Shown piece by piece: positions 35,685 through 46,006 of a stretch of DNA of 64,000 bases. Position 1 is the first letter of the stretch. Every line of letters begins with the position of its first letter. Below the pieces are notes generated by a model, which was not told where the DNA came from, did not search any database, and worked only from the letters and a program-made list of their open reading frames with translations. The stretch is from Chrysoporthe austroafricana. Its lineage: Eukaryota > Ascomycota > Sordariomycetes > Diaporthales > Cryphonectriaceae. Where the stretch lies: assembly GCA_001051155.2 (NCBI GenBank), contig JYIP02000006.1:3596001-3660000 (forward strand). The letters run 5' to 3'. Made by a program: the position numbers and the translations under genes.

Positions 35685-36365
35685 GGCTGAGGCTCGTCAG
35701 TCTGCCGCTGGTTACTTCAGGATGCGTTCGAGGCTGTATGAACCGATGGATAGGTCGACATCTCGTCTGCGCACAGCACCTGAGAGTGGTCGTCAGGACG
35801 ATAGAGCCGTCGAGGGGAGGTGGTGGAGGTCGATGGGTCGTTGGGGCGTTGGAGGGTCGTCACAGGAAGTCACAAGTTAAGGTTAAGTAGGGCGCTGCGG
35901 CCGGCCTGTGACGCGGCAGTGGTAGTGGTGGGGGTTTGGTGGTGTGGGGGGCTGCACAGCCCCACTGTCCTGATTGGGTGAAGCGAGTGCCCAATGCGCT
36001 CAACGCTGTAGCGTCGATTCTGGTCCACGCAGCTGACAGCAGTAATGCGCCGCCGCCAGCACAGTCGCGTCGTCCCTTACTAAACAAGTTAGTACCTTGA
36101 GCACCTTAACAAGATTATGGTTCTCCCAAGAAGCCAAGAAGAAGATATACTTTGAGGACAAGCTGTCGGGTCTCGGCTGTCAAAGAACAAGCGCTTCTAG
36201 AAACTTCGCGTCTCGAACTTTGTTTCCGCCTGGAAGCAAAAGACGGGAGGGCGGGAGGGGTGACGGTGTCGCAAGCCTTCAGGTATCAGGACAAGTTCAA
36301 GGCCATGCGATATCTGGTCTGGCCGCTTTAAACTGATCGCTGCTGCAAGGGACCACGCCGCCCAG
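35685..36365. other. Divergent promoter region
   Basis: This 0.68-kb region between the RNase T2 gene (minus) and the esterase gene (plus) contains no supported gene and presumably holds both promoters. Confidence 0.55.
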
Positions 36366-37346
36366 ATGCCCGTTGAAGACGCCTTCCCGGCCCCCCTCAT
36401 CTTCACCCCCCTCTCGGGCGTCCACAGGCACACCGTCATCTTCCTGCACGGCCGCGGCCGCAGCGCAGACGCGTTCGGCACGGCGCTCCTGAGCAGCCGC
36501 ATCCACGAGCCGTCCGCCCCCGCTGACGGGTCCGGCGGTCCCGCCGGCGGACCCCGGACATCCTTCCGGGAGGCCTTCCCCGACGTCAAGTTCGTCTTCC
36601 CCTGGGCCCAGAAGCGGCGCGCGACCGTCTACAGGCGCAGCGTCGTCCGCCAGTGGTTCGACGACTGGCACTGCAGCCCGGGCCGGGCGCGCGATGTGGT
36701 GGGCTCGCGGTACGACGTGGGGCTACAGACGGCCGGGCTCGGGGACACGGTGGCGTACCTCCACGGCCTGGTCGCCGCCGAGGCGTTGCTCCTGGGCGGC
36801 GCGCGGCATGTCGTGCTGGGCGGGTTCAGCCAGGGCGCGGCCGCGAGCCTGGTCGCCGTGCTGCTGTGGGACGGCGGGGAGAGGCTGGGCGGCGTGGTAG
36901 GTATGTCTGCCTGGCTGCCCTATCAGGCACAGATCATGATGCATCTCGACCCGGCTGCCTGTGTCGATGATGATAGTATGGAAGACGATGGCTTCGACCG
37001 TTTCGAGCCGTCGGCTACTCCGGACGCCAGCGGCGCTGAGCACGGGCTGGTTCCCTCAGCGGTAGGATGGCTGAGAGAGGAGATCGAGCTGCCCAGGGAC
37101 AGGCGCTCGCCCTCGCAGCAGCCCGAAGGCACGACGTCCGTGTTCCTCTGTCACGGACAGGACGACCAGCAGGTCCATGCCGAACAGAGCCGACGTGCAT
37201 CAGAGGTCTTCTCCAGCCTTGGTTTGGGTCCTGTCGTGTGGAGGGCTTACGACGGCGTCGGGCATGAGTTCTCTGAGGGCATGCTAGCCGACGTGGCGGC
37301 CTTCCTGCGGAGAGCCCTTGCTCTGAGGGGGCGAAGAGGCTCGTGA
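36366..37346 (+). CDS. Acyl-protein-thioesterase/carboxylesterase-like hydrolase
   Basis: Intronless, 326 residues from ATG 36366. It has the phospholipase/carboxylesterase (Abhydrolase_2) layout: HTVIFLHGRGRSADAFG with the oxyanion region, the elbow GGFSQGAAA with Ser155, CHGQDDQQVHAE with the acid near residue 263, and AYDGVGHEFSEGM with the His near the C-terminus. Acyl-protein thioesterases are usually about 230 residues; here two inserts, a Gly/Pro-rich one near 45-65 and an acidic one near 200-245, add length. Members remove fatty-acyl groups from Cys or hydrolyse short esters in the cytosol. The inserts suggest a distinct fungal subgroup, so depalmitoylation is not assured. There is no signal peptide. 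Confidence 0.82.
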   Translation: MPVEDAFPAPLIFTPLSGVHRHTVIFLHGRGRSADAFGTALLSSRIHEPSAPADGSGGPAGGPRTSFREAFPDVKFVFPWAQKRRATVYRRSVVRQWFDDWHCSPGRARDVVGSRYDVGLQTAGLGDTVAYLHGLVAAEALLLGGARHVVLGGFSQGAAASLVAVLLWDGGERLGGVVGMSAWLPYQAQIMMHLDPAACVDDDSMEDDGFDRFEPSATPDASGAEHGLVPSAVGWLREEIELPRDRRSPSQQPEGTTSVFLCHGQDDQQVHAEQSRRASEVFSSLGLGPVVWRAYDGVGHEFSEGMLADVAAFLRRALALRGRRGS

Positions 37347-37665
37347 GCATCGCCTGCTGAGGACGGCAGGCGGCTGCATTGCCTACTGTTCCGGGCACGG
37401 CATGCGGTCATCTTATGCATGGCCTGGCCAGTCGCCCGGTCCAGGTCTCCTCACCTCGCGTCAAAGTATCCCACAATGAATGCAACCGGTAATTAAGCTT
37501 AGATTGCGCCGTTGAATGCTATCCAGCGAGACATTGATCTAGGTCGTGACGTGACATCTTCAAATCATTACACACCGCGGGGCCCAAACGCCTGTACATG
37601 CATCCAGCTCGCCCACGGGTCGTCATCCCTCCACCACCACCTCCTTCTCCTCGCCGCTTTCCCAT
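37347..37665. other. Convergent intergenic region
   Basis: This 319-bp 3' spacer lies between the esterase and cerato-platanin genes. I see nothing in it. Confidence 0.6.
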
Positions 37666-38235
37666 CTACAGACCACACGCGCTGGCATCGATCTGCGTAG
37701 CGGTGGCGGTGACCCGGCCCAGCGCCACAGCCTGGTTGTTGGTGAGGGCGTTCATTGCCTCCTCGGCGATGTTGAAGCCGCCCTGGCCGACGTCGATCGC
37801 AAGCACGTTGATGGAGTTCCCGTTGTACGTGAGCGTCCAGCAGGTTCCGCACTGGAGGCAGGGGTGTTAGCATCCCGGGGGATCTTCGTCATGCACACGA
37901 GTCTAGGAGACGGGGGGGACCGGGCCGGCAAACTTACGCTCGCGGAGTTCCATCCGGTGACAGCCGGGGCGCCGCCGATGAAGGGAAAGTCGGGCAGCGA
38001 GCCCGCCGTCGAGTAGCCCTTGGTGAGCAGGCCGTTGGTGCCGTCCGAGCACGCGACGGTGGACAGGGAGAGGGCAGAGTTGTCGTAGGTGGTGTCGTAG
38101 GACACTGCTCTCGGGTCAGTCCCGCGTCCGTACTAGACGAGGGGAGGGGGAGCGATGAGACGTACCGCTGACGGCGCTCTGGGCGCTGACGGCCGCGGCC
38201 AGGGCGGCGACGCTGAAGACCTTGGAGAAGAACAT
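37666..38235 (-). CDS. Cerato-platanin family secreted protein
   Basis: Three exons, 38235-38166, 38104-37938 and 37851-37666, give 140 residues, exactly the family size. Residues 1-18 (MFFSKVFSVAALAAAVSA) are a clear signal peptide. The mature part starts near VSVSYDTTYDNS and contains VACSDGTNGLLTKGYSTAGS, IGGAPAVTGWNSASCGTCW and LAIDVGQGGFNIAEEAMNAL. Four Cys at 42, 80, 83 and 138 fit the two conserved disulfides. Cerato-platanins are small double-psi-beta-barrel proteins of the cell wall and medium that bind chitin oligomers and can be sensed by plants. None of this alone shows a plant-associated lifestyle. Introns are 61 and 86 bp with normal signals. Confidence 0.96.
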
Positions 38236-41137
38236 CTTTGCGATGGCTGGTTCGGGAGGCTGTAGACGAACGTCTGAGAGAGTTTGTTAAACGAGTGAAG
38301 AGTGCTGCTGGTGACTTGTAGGCTGGCGATGTCCCTCCCAGACTCACCACCATCGCCGGCAGCCCCGCGGGTATTTATATGCTTTCACGTCTGCATGCTG
38401 GAGGCCGGTGCGCGGCCGGGTGCCAGCGTGCACACACGACTTGTCTCCATTCTACAGTAGCATCTGCACCGCAGGGCAGCGCACCGCAGACCCAGCATCC
38501 CCATCACTCTCTCCCCCTCCTCGAGGCAACGTTGTGATGGCCACCCGCATCGCCCGCCTGATCTCGTCTTGGCGGTCGTCATCCCCAGCGAACCCGAGCC
38601 AGGTCAACAGGCTCAATAAGCCCTAGCGGCGGCTCATCGCCTGCGTGGACCCTCTCTGCTCCCCCGGCTCCGTGGCAGTCCCCAGCAGATCACGAGGCCA
38701 CGGGTGCACAGCGCTCCGGCCGCAAGCAGACAGTAAGCGGGAGATGCTCGTATCGGCCGGGGGGGGGGTGGGCAGCGGGCAGACGCGATCGACGGACGGC
38801 TCGTATTCACCGCGCTGCGAGGGCGGGCACGACGCCCCCAGCCCAGGTGACCGACCGCCCCGGCAGTCTGCCGGGAGCGCTAATGCAAGGTTATGGGCAT
38901 GCTTATTGTGGTAGTTGGTATGTAAAAGCCAAGTAAAAGCCGGAGGACGTGGAGTTGACCCCTCCCCCAGCTGGGGCTGGTGCCAGGCCAGGCTGTACGC
39001 GCGCGCTCGCTGACCGCCGCGACCACCGCCCTGTGGCCCCAGGGTTTGCTGGTGTTGGCGTCAGGAATCCTTCCGCTAAGGTCCTCCGAGCCGACAGCCC
39101 GGCTGAGAGCTCTCTGGCCTGGTCTGAGCTGTCCCGAGCGATCGAGAAGGGAGGGCGTGTGCCGCGCTCTCTGCATGCATGACTGGATGCTACCTCGTGA
39201 AAATGGAGCCGGTAAGCCCCTCGGCTCAGTACAGCATGCCATTCCCCGCATGGTGAACTGTAAAGCCCATGAAGTGACAAGACGCGCCAAGATTCCATCT
39301 CGCGCCGAGACGACAAAAATCACCAGAGCGGATGGCAACGTGCCTTGAAGGCTTCTCCGGCCTTCCAGGAAGACGAGTAAGCACCAGCTGTGTCGCCAGG
39401 TGAGGTGGCTTCTTCCACGTCCCCTGGTCTTCTTCCCGGTGTGCCCAGGTTCAATCCATCCTTGTTGCGTAAAGCTTTCCACACAACGAATGCGACAGAA
39501 CGGCAGTGCCGGCGACTAGAATGCCCGCAAACTCGACCAGACGGTAGACAGCTCACATATCGGGCTGATGTCGCTGCGCTGTGGCGATGACGGTGTGAAC
39601 AGCGCAGCGTTTGACGTTGCTGTGAGAAATGTGACCGTCACACCGGGCGCTCTCATGGCCAATGCAGTTCGCTCTCAAGAAAACATCACGGTGAACAAAG
39701 GGTGTTCCCGTTTTCACATGCTCACGACTACTGGCCTATAGTATTGTGTGGGGGAAACTGCCTTCTCAGAATATGCCGCAGGCAGGAAGTCGACCATCCC
39801 ACAGGCAAGAGAGTTGGAAGAAGCCGGCTCGCCTATAGACCATAGAGAGGAGGCAAATCTTTGTTTACGCTGAATAACCCTGGAGGCCCAGATATCGAAA
39901 CCGGAGATGCTCTATCCTGTATGGGTTCGATTGTGGATAATGCTCACCAGCCTGAGCGTGCCCAATGCTGAGTGTCGTCGAGGTTGAGAATGCTCAGCAT
40001 TGCATCCACACGGCATTGTATCGACTCTGACTTTGTGTACGGTCAGGGTTCAGACTCCTGGATCTGTCAATGCTGGAAAGGGTTAATGCATCCGCTCAAC
40101 TAGGCTGAAATGCGAGAACAGACTGTTCTGCGCTGGCCGTACACGCGGTGCGTATTACAGTCCCTAGTAGGTTCCAAGGTGTAGCCGACGATGGAGATGA
40201 TTTGAGTTTCCGTGGAATACCTGCCGGTGACTGGTCAAATACGCAATTGGAGAGGATACTGATAGCTGGCATGGCTGATCCTCATCGCATTGATGCCTAG
40301 TGCTTGTGTGCTCGTCGCAAGGAAAGGCTTGACGGAGACCAACCTAGACCCCCCCCCTCGAGACCTCTTCCCTCTGGGGTGAGAGACTTTCTCTGCTCCC
40401 TATCCCTTGGGGCTCCTCGCGTTTTCCATTGAAGACCTTCGACCTCTTCACTCGGAAGCTATACCCTGAGGCACTACCAGCCAGGTGTTCGCATCGGTGG
40501 CGACGTATGTCTGCATTGGAACACAAGATAGTTGCACTCTCTTCAAGTTTAGGCAAGGCACCCTGCATACTCTTCGACTTATCCTTCAGTGCTCCGGGGC
40601 TGTGGTCTGTCATGCTGCTAGGAGGAACTCTGGAACGTTATGTTTCCACATATGATATGCAGAATGTAACATCGAAGACCGACGATGGCGTGGATTGGAA
40701 GAAGCCGCATTTCGCAGTACTCCGTAGCGACGCTCATTCCGGGACCCCGGGGGGGTGGACATGCGACAATTTGAGGCAGCGAAGCCACTCGTCAGCACCT
40801 TACGATTCCCGATAGCACGCTGATTCTGTGCAGCGAACTTTACAGAACCTGTCCCTTTCTAGTCTAGTATCCAAGGTGTTGATTTTTGAGATCCAGTAAC
40901 TGCGGGACTTAGGGAGGACGGCAACAATACCCAGTAGTTTTATCGATGTGTCGTCGAGTCTGTCTTATAGCTCTTTGAGCACGGTCTAGTTTTTCGTCGA
41001 GTTGGTCCATGAAAAAATATATTTGAGTCTCTCTGGTTTGTCTACACACCTGCACCTAAGTAATAGCTTCCACTTGGTGGCCATTACCCTCTTAACCTAT
41101 ATAGTATCAACGTTCAGCGTTGATAGGAGCTGAGCCA
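38236..41137. other. Gene-poor intergenic region
   Basis: This 2.9-kb stretch has no gene I can support. Frames such as 39482-38880 (minus) and 40429-40815 (plus, starting at TTG) lack ATG starts, motifs or codon bias. The proximal 250 bp should contain the cerato-platanin promoter. Confidence 0.5.
39963..40002. repeat. Short perfect inverted repeat
   Basis: CAATGCTGAG at 39963-39972 is the exact reverse complement of CTCAGCATTG at 39993-40002, with a 20-bp spacer. It lies in gene-free DNA with no flanking gene within 1 kb, so its role, if any, is unclear. Confidence 0.6.
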
Positions 41138-42028
41138 TCACTGAAGCGGCGTCACTACTCTCTGATGAGCCAGCGTCTCGAGTTTCTTGCATGCTTCTAT
41201 TAACTTCTCTGATAGTACGTCGACATTTTCCCAGGCAAAGACACTGAAGTGATGACCCGGGGTCGTGATGATTTGCGCGAAGAAGTCTTGTCGATAGTCG
41301 TCCCACCCGAGCGCCATGTCGCCGCGCAGCGTGTCGACAAAGCTCACTTCGCCCGGCTCGACGGGCACGGTCTCTTCGGCGCGGAGGAGTACGGCTGGCG
41401 GGCAGGTGTTCTCTAGCGAGCGCTGTATGTTCTCTCCTGGCGCTGTGTCGTGGGCGGAGCTCTGCTGGTCGCGCTGGCTGGTCGCGCGATCTGCATCCCA
41501 CTGCGGCAGCTCATATGTCTCCAGTGCATTCACCGCTTCGGTGAAGCACCACTGCACGCACTCCATGGTCTCCTGCTTGGTATTGGGCCCGCCCCCTCCT
41601 CTGAAGGGCACAACCCGCCCGCCGGCCAGCTGGCGTCGGTTCCGGGCGCTGAGGGGACAGACGCTGTCCACCATCACGATGCCGATCACATGGTACAGCG
41701 GGTCGGCGGCTAGGATATGCGCCATCTCCACCGACAGGATGCCGCCCAGCGACCAGCCGCCGAGCATGAGCCTGCCCCGCGGCACGACCTCGCGCAGGAG
41801 GTCGACGTAGTGGCGCGCCATCTCCGGGATGCCGCCGGTCCAGGGCTTTCTGGAGTAGAATCGCGGGTTGTGGATCTCGTACGTCGGCCGGCCGAGAGGG
41901 TTCAGACAGTAGTATGCGAAGGAGGTGCCGCCCCCGTCGTGTATCAAGACGAGAGGAACATGCGACCCGTCGCGCGGGTCGCCGTCCTCGGCGTCGAAGA
42001 CGAGGCAGGGGTTCTCATCTACGTCCAT
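41138..42028 (-). CDS. Standalone thioesterase domain protein
   Basis: Intronless, 296 residues from ATG 42028. It is an alpha/beta-hydrolase of the thioesterase class found at the ends of polyketide and nonribosomal peptide synthases: VPLVLIHDGGGTSFAYY, the elbow LGGWSLGGILS with Ser93, VMVDSVCP with Asp121 and TTPGHHFSVF with the catalytic His near 262. It has no carrier or synthase domain, and no synthase lies on either side, so it is an orphan type II-like thioesterase. Such proteins release or proofread thioester-bound intermediates in trans. The Ser/Gln/Asp-rich stretch near 180-205 is probably a loop. The target synthase, if any, must lie elsewhere. Confidence 0.83.
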   Translation of the reverse strand: MDVDENPCLVFDAEDGDPRDGSHVPLVLIHDGGGTSFAYYCLNPLGRPTYEIHNPRFYSRKPWTGGIPEMARHYVDLLREVVPRGRLMLGGWSLGGILSVEMAHILAADPLYHVIGIVMVDSVCPLSARNRRQLAGGRVVPFRGGGGPNTKQETMECVQWCFTEAVNALETYELPQWDADRATSQRDQQSSAHDTAPGENIQRSLENTCPPAVLLRAEETVPVEPGEVSFVDTLRGDMALGWDDYRQDFFAQIITTPGHHFSVFAWENVDVLSEKLIEACKKLETLAHQRVVTPLQ

Positions 42029-43073
42029 CGCCGGAACGTAATGGTCGAGGCGTCTCTTTGTGGAACGCAGTATATCATGCCTGTTCCTATGGTACGATAC
42101 AGCGAGGGCCCCTTCGGCCCTCTTTACGGACGAAAGTCGTGCTCCGAGGATAGTACAGCCGAGACCGAAAGTCAGCGTTTACTCGACAGGTGGGGTCACA
42201 AGAACGAGAAGCAATTATACTCGGAGAATCACTTGGATTCCGCATCAGAGGGTTTGATACTGCTTGCTTGCGAAAGCTTAGACACAGCAGACCGCTGCTT
42301 GTTCCTTCGGCGATTTTCCGTACATCGGACCGAACGTCAATGCTAGTTGGTGATGACTCCTACCGACTGGCCGCCACCTGTCCGGTGCGATGCGCAGTCT
42401 GTATTACTAATAGTAGAGTGCTCCAGTCTCGACTAACAGTATAAGTGGGCTCCGTGCTGCCTCTAGCATGGCCGAAGTGTTGCGGGACGGAATCGAGGGT
42501 TCCAAGCAGTAGTGCGATAATCGATCATTTGCATACGATTATGTACGACACCATGTCTCACCCGTGTCGCGCAGCCTGACTGGGAGATCGTCAGCTGGGG
42601 CTGCCAGAACGAGACAGGTCGCGACCTGATGATGATGCTGGGGAGGCGTAATGCGGCCTTACGTATGCTAGGGTCCTATTTCTCACCCCCCACCCACTCA
42701 GCGCCCCACGTCCTTGGACCCTGGGTTTTGACGTCAGCCCTCCTCGAGATCCTGTTTTCAAGGGCCTCATATGATGAAATGGCTACAGTAGGAGATATCA
42801 GAACGGTAAAAAAGGGTTTCATGGATTTCTAGGTGACGATGCCCGTCGAGGCTCGTCATGTTCTTCCCTTCTTCCTAAAAGAAACAAATACGCAGATTTC
42901 AAATAAGCCCGTGATACTTGACTCTTGCTGCGCACGTTGACGACTTACACGCGCAACACCACTTACTATACATCTACGCCTCGTCCACCTCACAAGACGA
43001 GACACTACATCACCCAACCGATCTGTACGCAATAGAATAACGAATAAGAGAGAAAGAAACCAACAGAACGAAA
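42029..43073. other. Divergent intergenic region
   Basis: This 1.0-kb region lies between the thioesterase gene (minus) and the NTF2-like gene (plus). No gene is supported. The last 100 bp before 43074 is A- and C-rich, like a fungal 5' untranslated region. Confidence 0.55.
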
Positions 43074-43628
43074 ATGTCTCTCCTCGGCCTTACGAACCAG
43101 TCCTCCCAGGGCCAGATGCAGGGCCAGATGCAGGCGCACGGCAAGGTGGGCGGCATGTTCAACGGGTCGCCGTCGGACGTGACGCACGACCGCGGCGCCA
43201 AGAAGCCGCCCAAGAAGGAGCGCAACACGATCGCCAAGCGCAACCTCGCCGACGCCATCGACTGCGAGACGCTGCTGTGGCGCGCCTACTGCGACGAGCC
43301 CGACTCGGTGCTCGAGTACATGGCCAAGGACTGCGTCGTCATCGACCCCGTCACCCTCGGCACCGCCGAGCCCACCGACCGCGACGAGCTCGAGGAGAAG
43401 CTCAAGAAGGTCAAGCCCTGGACCTCGTACCGCATCCATAAGGAGACCCGTGTCGTGAGCCAGATCGGCCTCATGTCCATGGCCACCATGTGCAGGGTCA
43501 CCCTCTACAAGATGGGCAAGAAGGGTGAGGACAACGAGCAGGTCGAGGCCGTCACCTCCTCGGTCTGGAGGGAGACCGCCGGCGCCGAGTGGGAGTGCTG
43601 CAGTCTGCTGGTTGGGTATGCGGAGTGA
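43074..43628 (+). CDS. NTF2-like (SnoaL/DUF4440-type) domain protein, unassigned
   Basis: Intronless, 184 residues, with very strong GC3 codon bias, suggesting good expression. The first 60 residues are Gln/Gly/Lys-rich with a basic block (KKPPKKERNTIAKRN). After that, a cone-shaped NTF2-like fold is suggested by ETLLWRAYCDEPDSVLEYMA, the DCVVIDP strand, and the final strands VTSSVWRETAGAEWECCSLL, which is the pattern of small SnoaL-like or DUF4440 proteins. I do not see a conserved catalytic dyad that would support an isomerase or cyclase. It might bind a small ligand or act as an association domain. The fold is an inference from pattern, and the function is unknown. Confidence 0.75.
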   Translation: MSLLGLTNQSSQGQMQGQMQAHGKVGGMFNGSPSDVTHDRGAKKPPKKERNTIAKRNLADAIDCETLLWRAYCDEPDSVLEYMAKDCVVIDPVTLGTAEPTDRDELEEKLKKVKPWTSYRIHKETRVVSQIGLMSMATMCRVTLYKMGKKGEDNEQVEAVTSSVWRETAGAEWECCSLLVGYAE

Positions 43629-44086
43629 TGGGCGGGGAGGCGATGAGATCTGACGAGTCGATGTGTTTTTTATTCCTAACTCTGGCGTTTGAGTTGCAGG
43701 GCTGGAGACGCGCATTCATGTATTACTAGCAATCAGGGCAGCTGCAGTGGTTAGCGACGACAGTACTTAATGATTTCATGATTTATGTTCAAGCCTCTTG
43801 ATCTTGCCGATACCTCTCAGCTGGAGTTGTGCAGCCTGACCAAACTCGACCTCGGGAACGGATTTCAGACGTAATGCACCCACCTCGCTTTACTCTTCCT
43901 TGTCTGGAGCAACGTCACCTCGCTCGCGACAATCCAGGCAGACTAGATCACATTCTTACTTCTCTGCCGTTTCTGTGCTTCTAGAATTCTGAAAAGAAAC
44001 AGTCACTCCGAACAACTCCTTTCCCTAACCCGTCTATCGTCTAGACTAATATCGAGCACCTGAGCAGATCACCCCCTTTCCTCAGA
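43629..44086. other. Convergent intergenic region
   Basis: This is the 3' region between the NTF2-like gene (plus) and the GNAT gene (minus). I see no gene in it. Confidence 0.6.
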
Positions 44087-45623
44087 TCACTGCGTTGTGC
44101 AATCCTCATGTACTTGTTCGAACGGCAGAGTCTCCGGACAGATCGAGGAGCCGGCCTCCGAAGAAGACTCTTCAGTGAAGTATTGTGGTGTCGGGGAACG
44201 TTCCTCCGGTATAGGGCTTAATGACCGAGGCCAATCTGCAGGAGGCTCCGGCGCCCAGTGGCCGGACGGCAGACGACGAGCTATGAGCCGTGGTGGCAGT
44301 AGGGGTTGAAGAGCCTTAGGACGGGCCTGGTCGGTCCCGTGGATCGCGTTAGGCGTGGCATCGAAATGGCCATCAATGGAACGAATAGGTGTCGGCAATA
44401 GAGGTAGCAGCCGTCGCGATTCCTGCCTAGCAGGAGCTTTGAAGGGGTTGTTCCGGCTAGGGGCTTGTCCAGGTCCAGCGGCTCCAAAAGTGTCATGGGT
44501 CGCAGGAAAAGGTTTTGGGAATACTTTCCCAGGAAACATTGGCAGCGTCTTCAGAATAGGAGGAGGTTGGGACAACATTTCCCTCAAGATATTCGGGTGG
44601 ATCCAACTCGTATCAGAGGTGCGCCGAAATTCATACTGAGGAGGGATCGGAGGCCATCGCTCGGGAACTGGCGGGAGTAGCTGAGGAACCACAACATCCT
44701 TCTCGCGTGGCAGGGGATGACCCATACCCCAGAAGTGCCAGGCCCAGCTGAAGCCAATGTAAGGCGACTTGTACCTCGTGAACCCGACCGCCTGCCAGAA
44801 CACCTCCGCCTGTCGGCCGGTGTAGCGGATCGCCTCGAGGTCTTCGGGCCCAACATCCCCGAGGGCAGCATGCAGAAGATCGGGTTGAACGCCAGCGAAG
44901 AGCGGTCGCCCTGCTAGGTCGGCCTCCTCCATAACCTTCACGAGAACCCGCCGGACCATGTTCCCACCGATGCCGAGTCGTCGATGCTGCGGGTCGACCT
45001 CGATCTCCCGGAACAGGAGGAACCAGGCGCGGTTTATCGGGTGCTCTAGGGCCAACCCATCAGCAGATCTATCGTACTCATCCTCAGGAAAGAATGTGCC
45101 ATCGTCAAGAGCATCGGCACCGGTGGTGATGATGCGGCCGCTTTCGAGAAAGATCCTTGGCGCGGTGAAAAGGATGTCCATATCGTTGCCCTCTGCCTTC
45201 ATGGCCTCCCGCAGCGACTTTCTTACCCCGTCTTGTGTCTTGATGCATTCCCGCTTGATCAGAAAGGCGGCGCACTGTCCCACTTTCTTGTTCTTGTGTT
45301 CTGCCAGTGCCTGAACTATGAAGAACCACGAGCCTATATCTTGGCTCGAGGATTCCTCGATAGAAATTGTCATGACAACTGGGCGGTTGGTTTCGGTGTC
45401 TGAACCTTGCTCAGCTTCCCCTCGGGCATCATCGTCCTGCGCATCATCCTTGACTTCAGAATTATCCGTAACCTCGGATTTGGAAGTAGAGTCTAGATCC
45501 ATTGGAGATCCGCCATCATTGGTAATAGCTGGACACGTGAGCTATGTTAGCCAGTCTAGGAGAGACGTGCGAACATGCCAGCCGAGACAGTTACTTACAG
45601 CTATGATTATCTTTCTCTGTCAT
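44087..45623 (-). CDS. GNAT acetyltransferase-domain protein
   Basis: Two exons, 45623-45599 and 45528-44087, give 488 residues; the first exon holds only 25 coding bases and begins MTEKDNHSS. After an acidic N-terminus (to about residue 57) lies a GNAT-like core of about 200 residues with REIEVDPQHRRLGIGGNMV, in which R-x-x-G-x-G near 191-196 is the acetyl-CoA pyrophosphate loop, and FWQAVGFTRYKSPYIGF as the last strand region. The C-terminal 200 residues are Pro-rich and disordered. No paralogue with known substrate comes to mind; protein or small-molecule acetylation are both possible. An alternative start at the internal Met18 would drop the small first exon. Confidence 0.78.
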
Positions 45624-46006
45624 GATTTAGTGTCAAACACGGATGGAGGAATTCTCAACGAGGCAACACTAAGAACGGCAAGCGAGTGTTGATGTAGACC
45701 AAGAAGTTGTGTCATATTTTGGCATGGATTTCTCTCCTGGAGCTCGAGAGACTTCCAGAATGTTGACCGTCGGATTTGTGAGAGAAGGTGCCGCCCGATC
45801 TGAACGTCATCTCGAGTGATGGAGGAAAGAATTGAAGCTACACCACTGCGCTAGACAGGGCGCCCCGCGATGGGAACTCATGAAGCCCAAGGAAAGGACC
45901 AACTCTTAGGCCTATGAGCCCGGTATCTCGTACCCTCAAGCCGGTCGTTCCCACTCTAGTGATGGTCATTCCACAGCCTCATCTCAACCCCATACCCCAT
46001 ACCGAG
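45624..46006. other. Short intergenic region
   Basis: This 383-bp stretch combines the promoter of the GNAT gene and the 3' end of the second P450, both on the minus strand. I see no gene in it. Confidence 0.6.
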
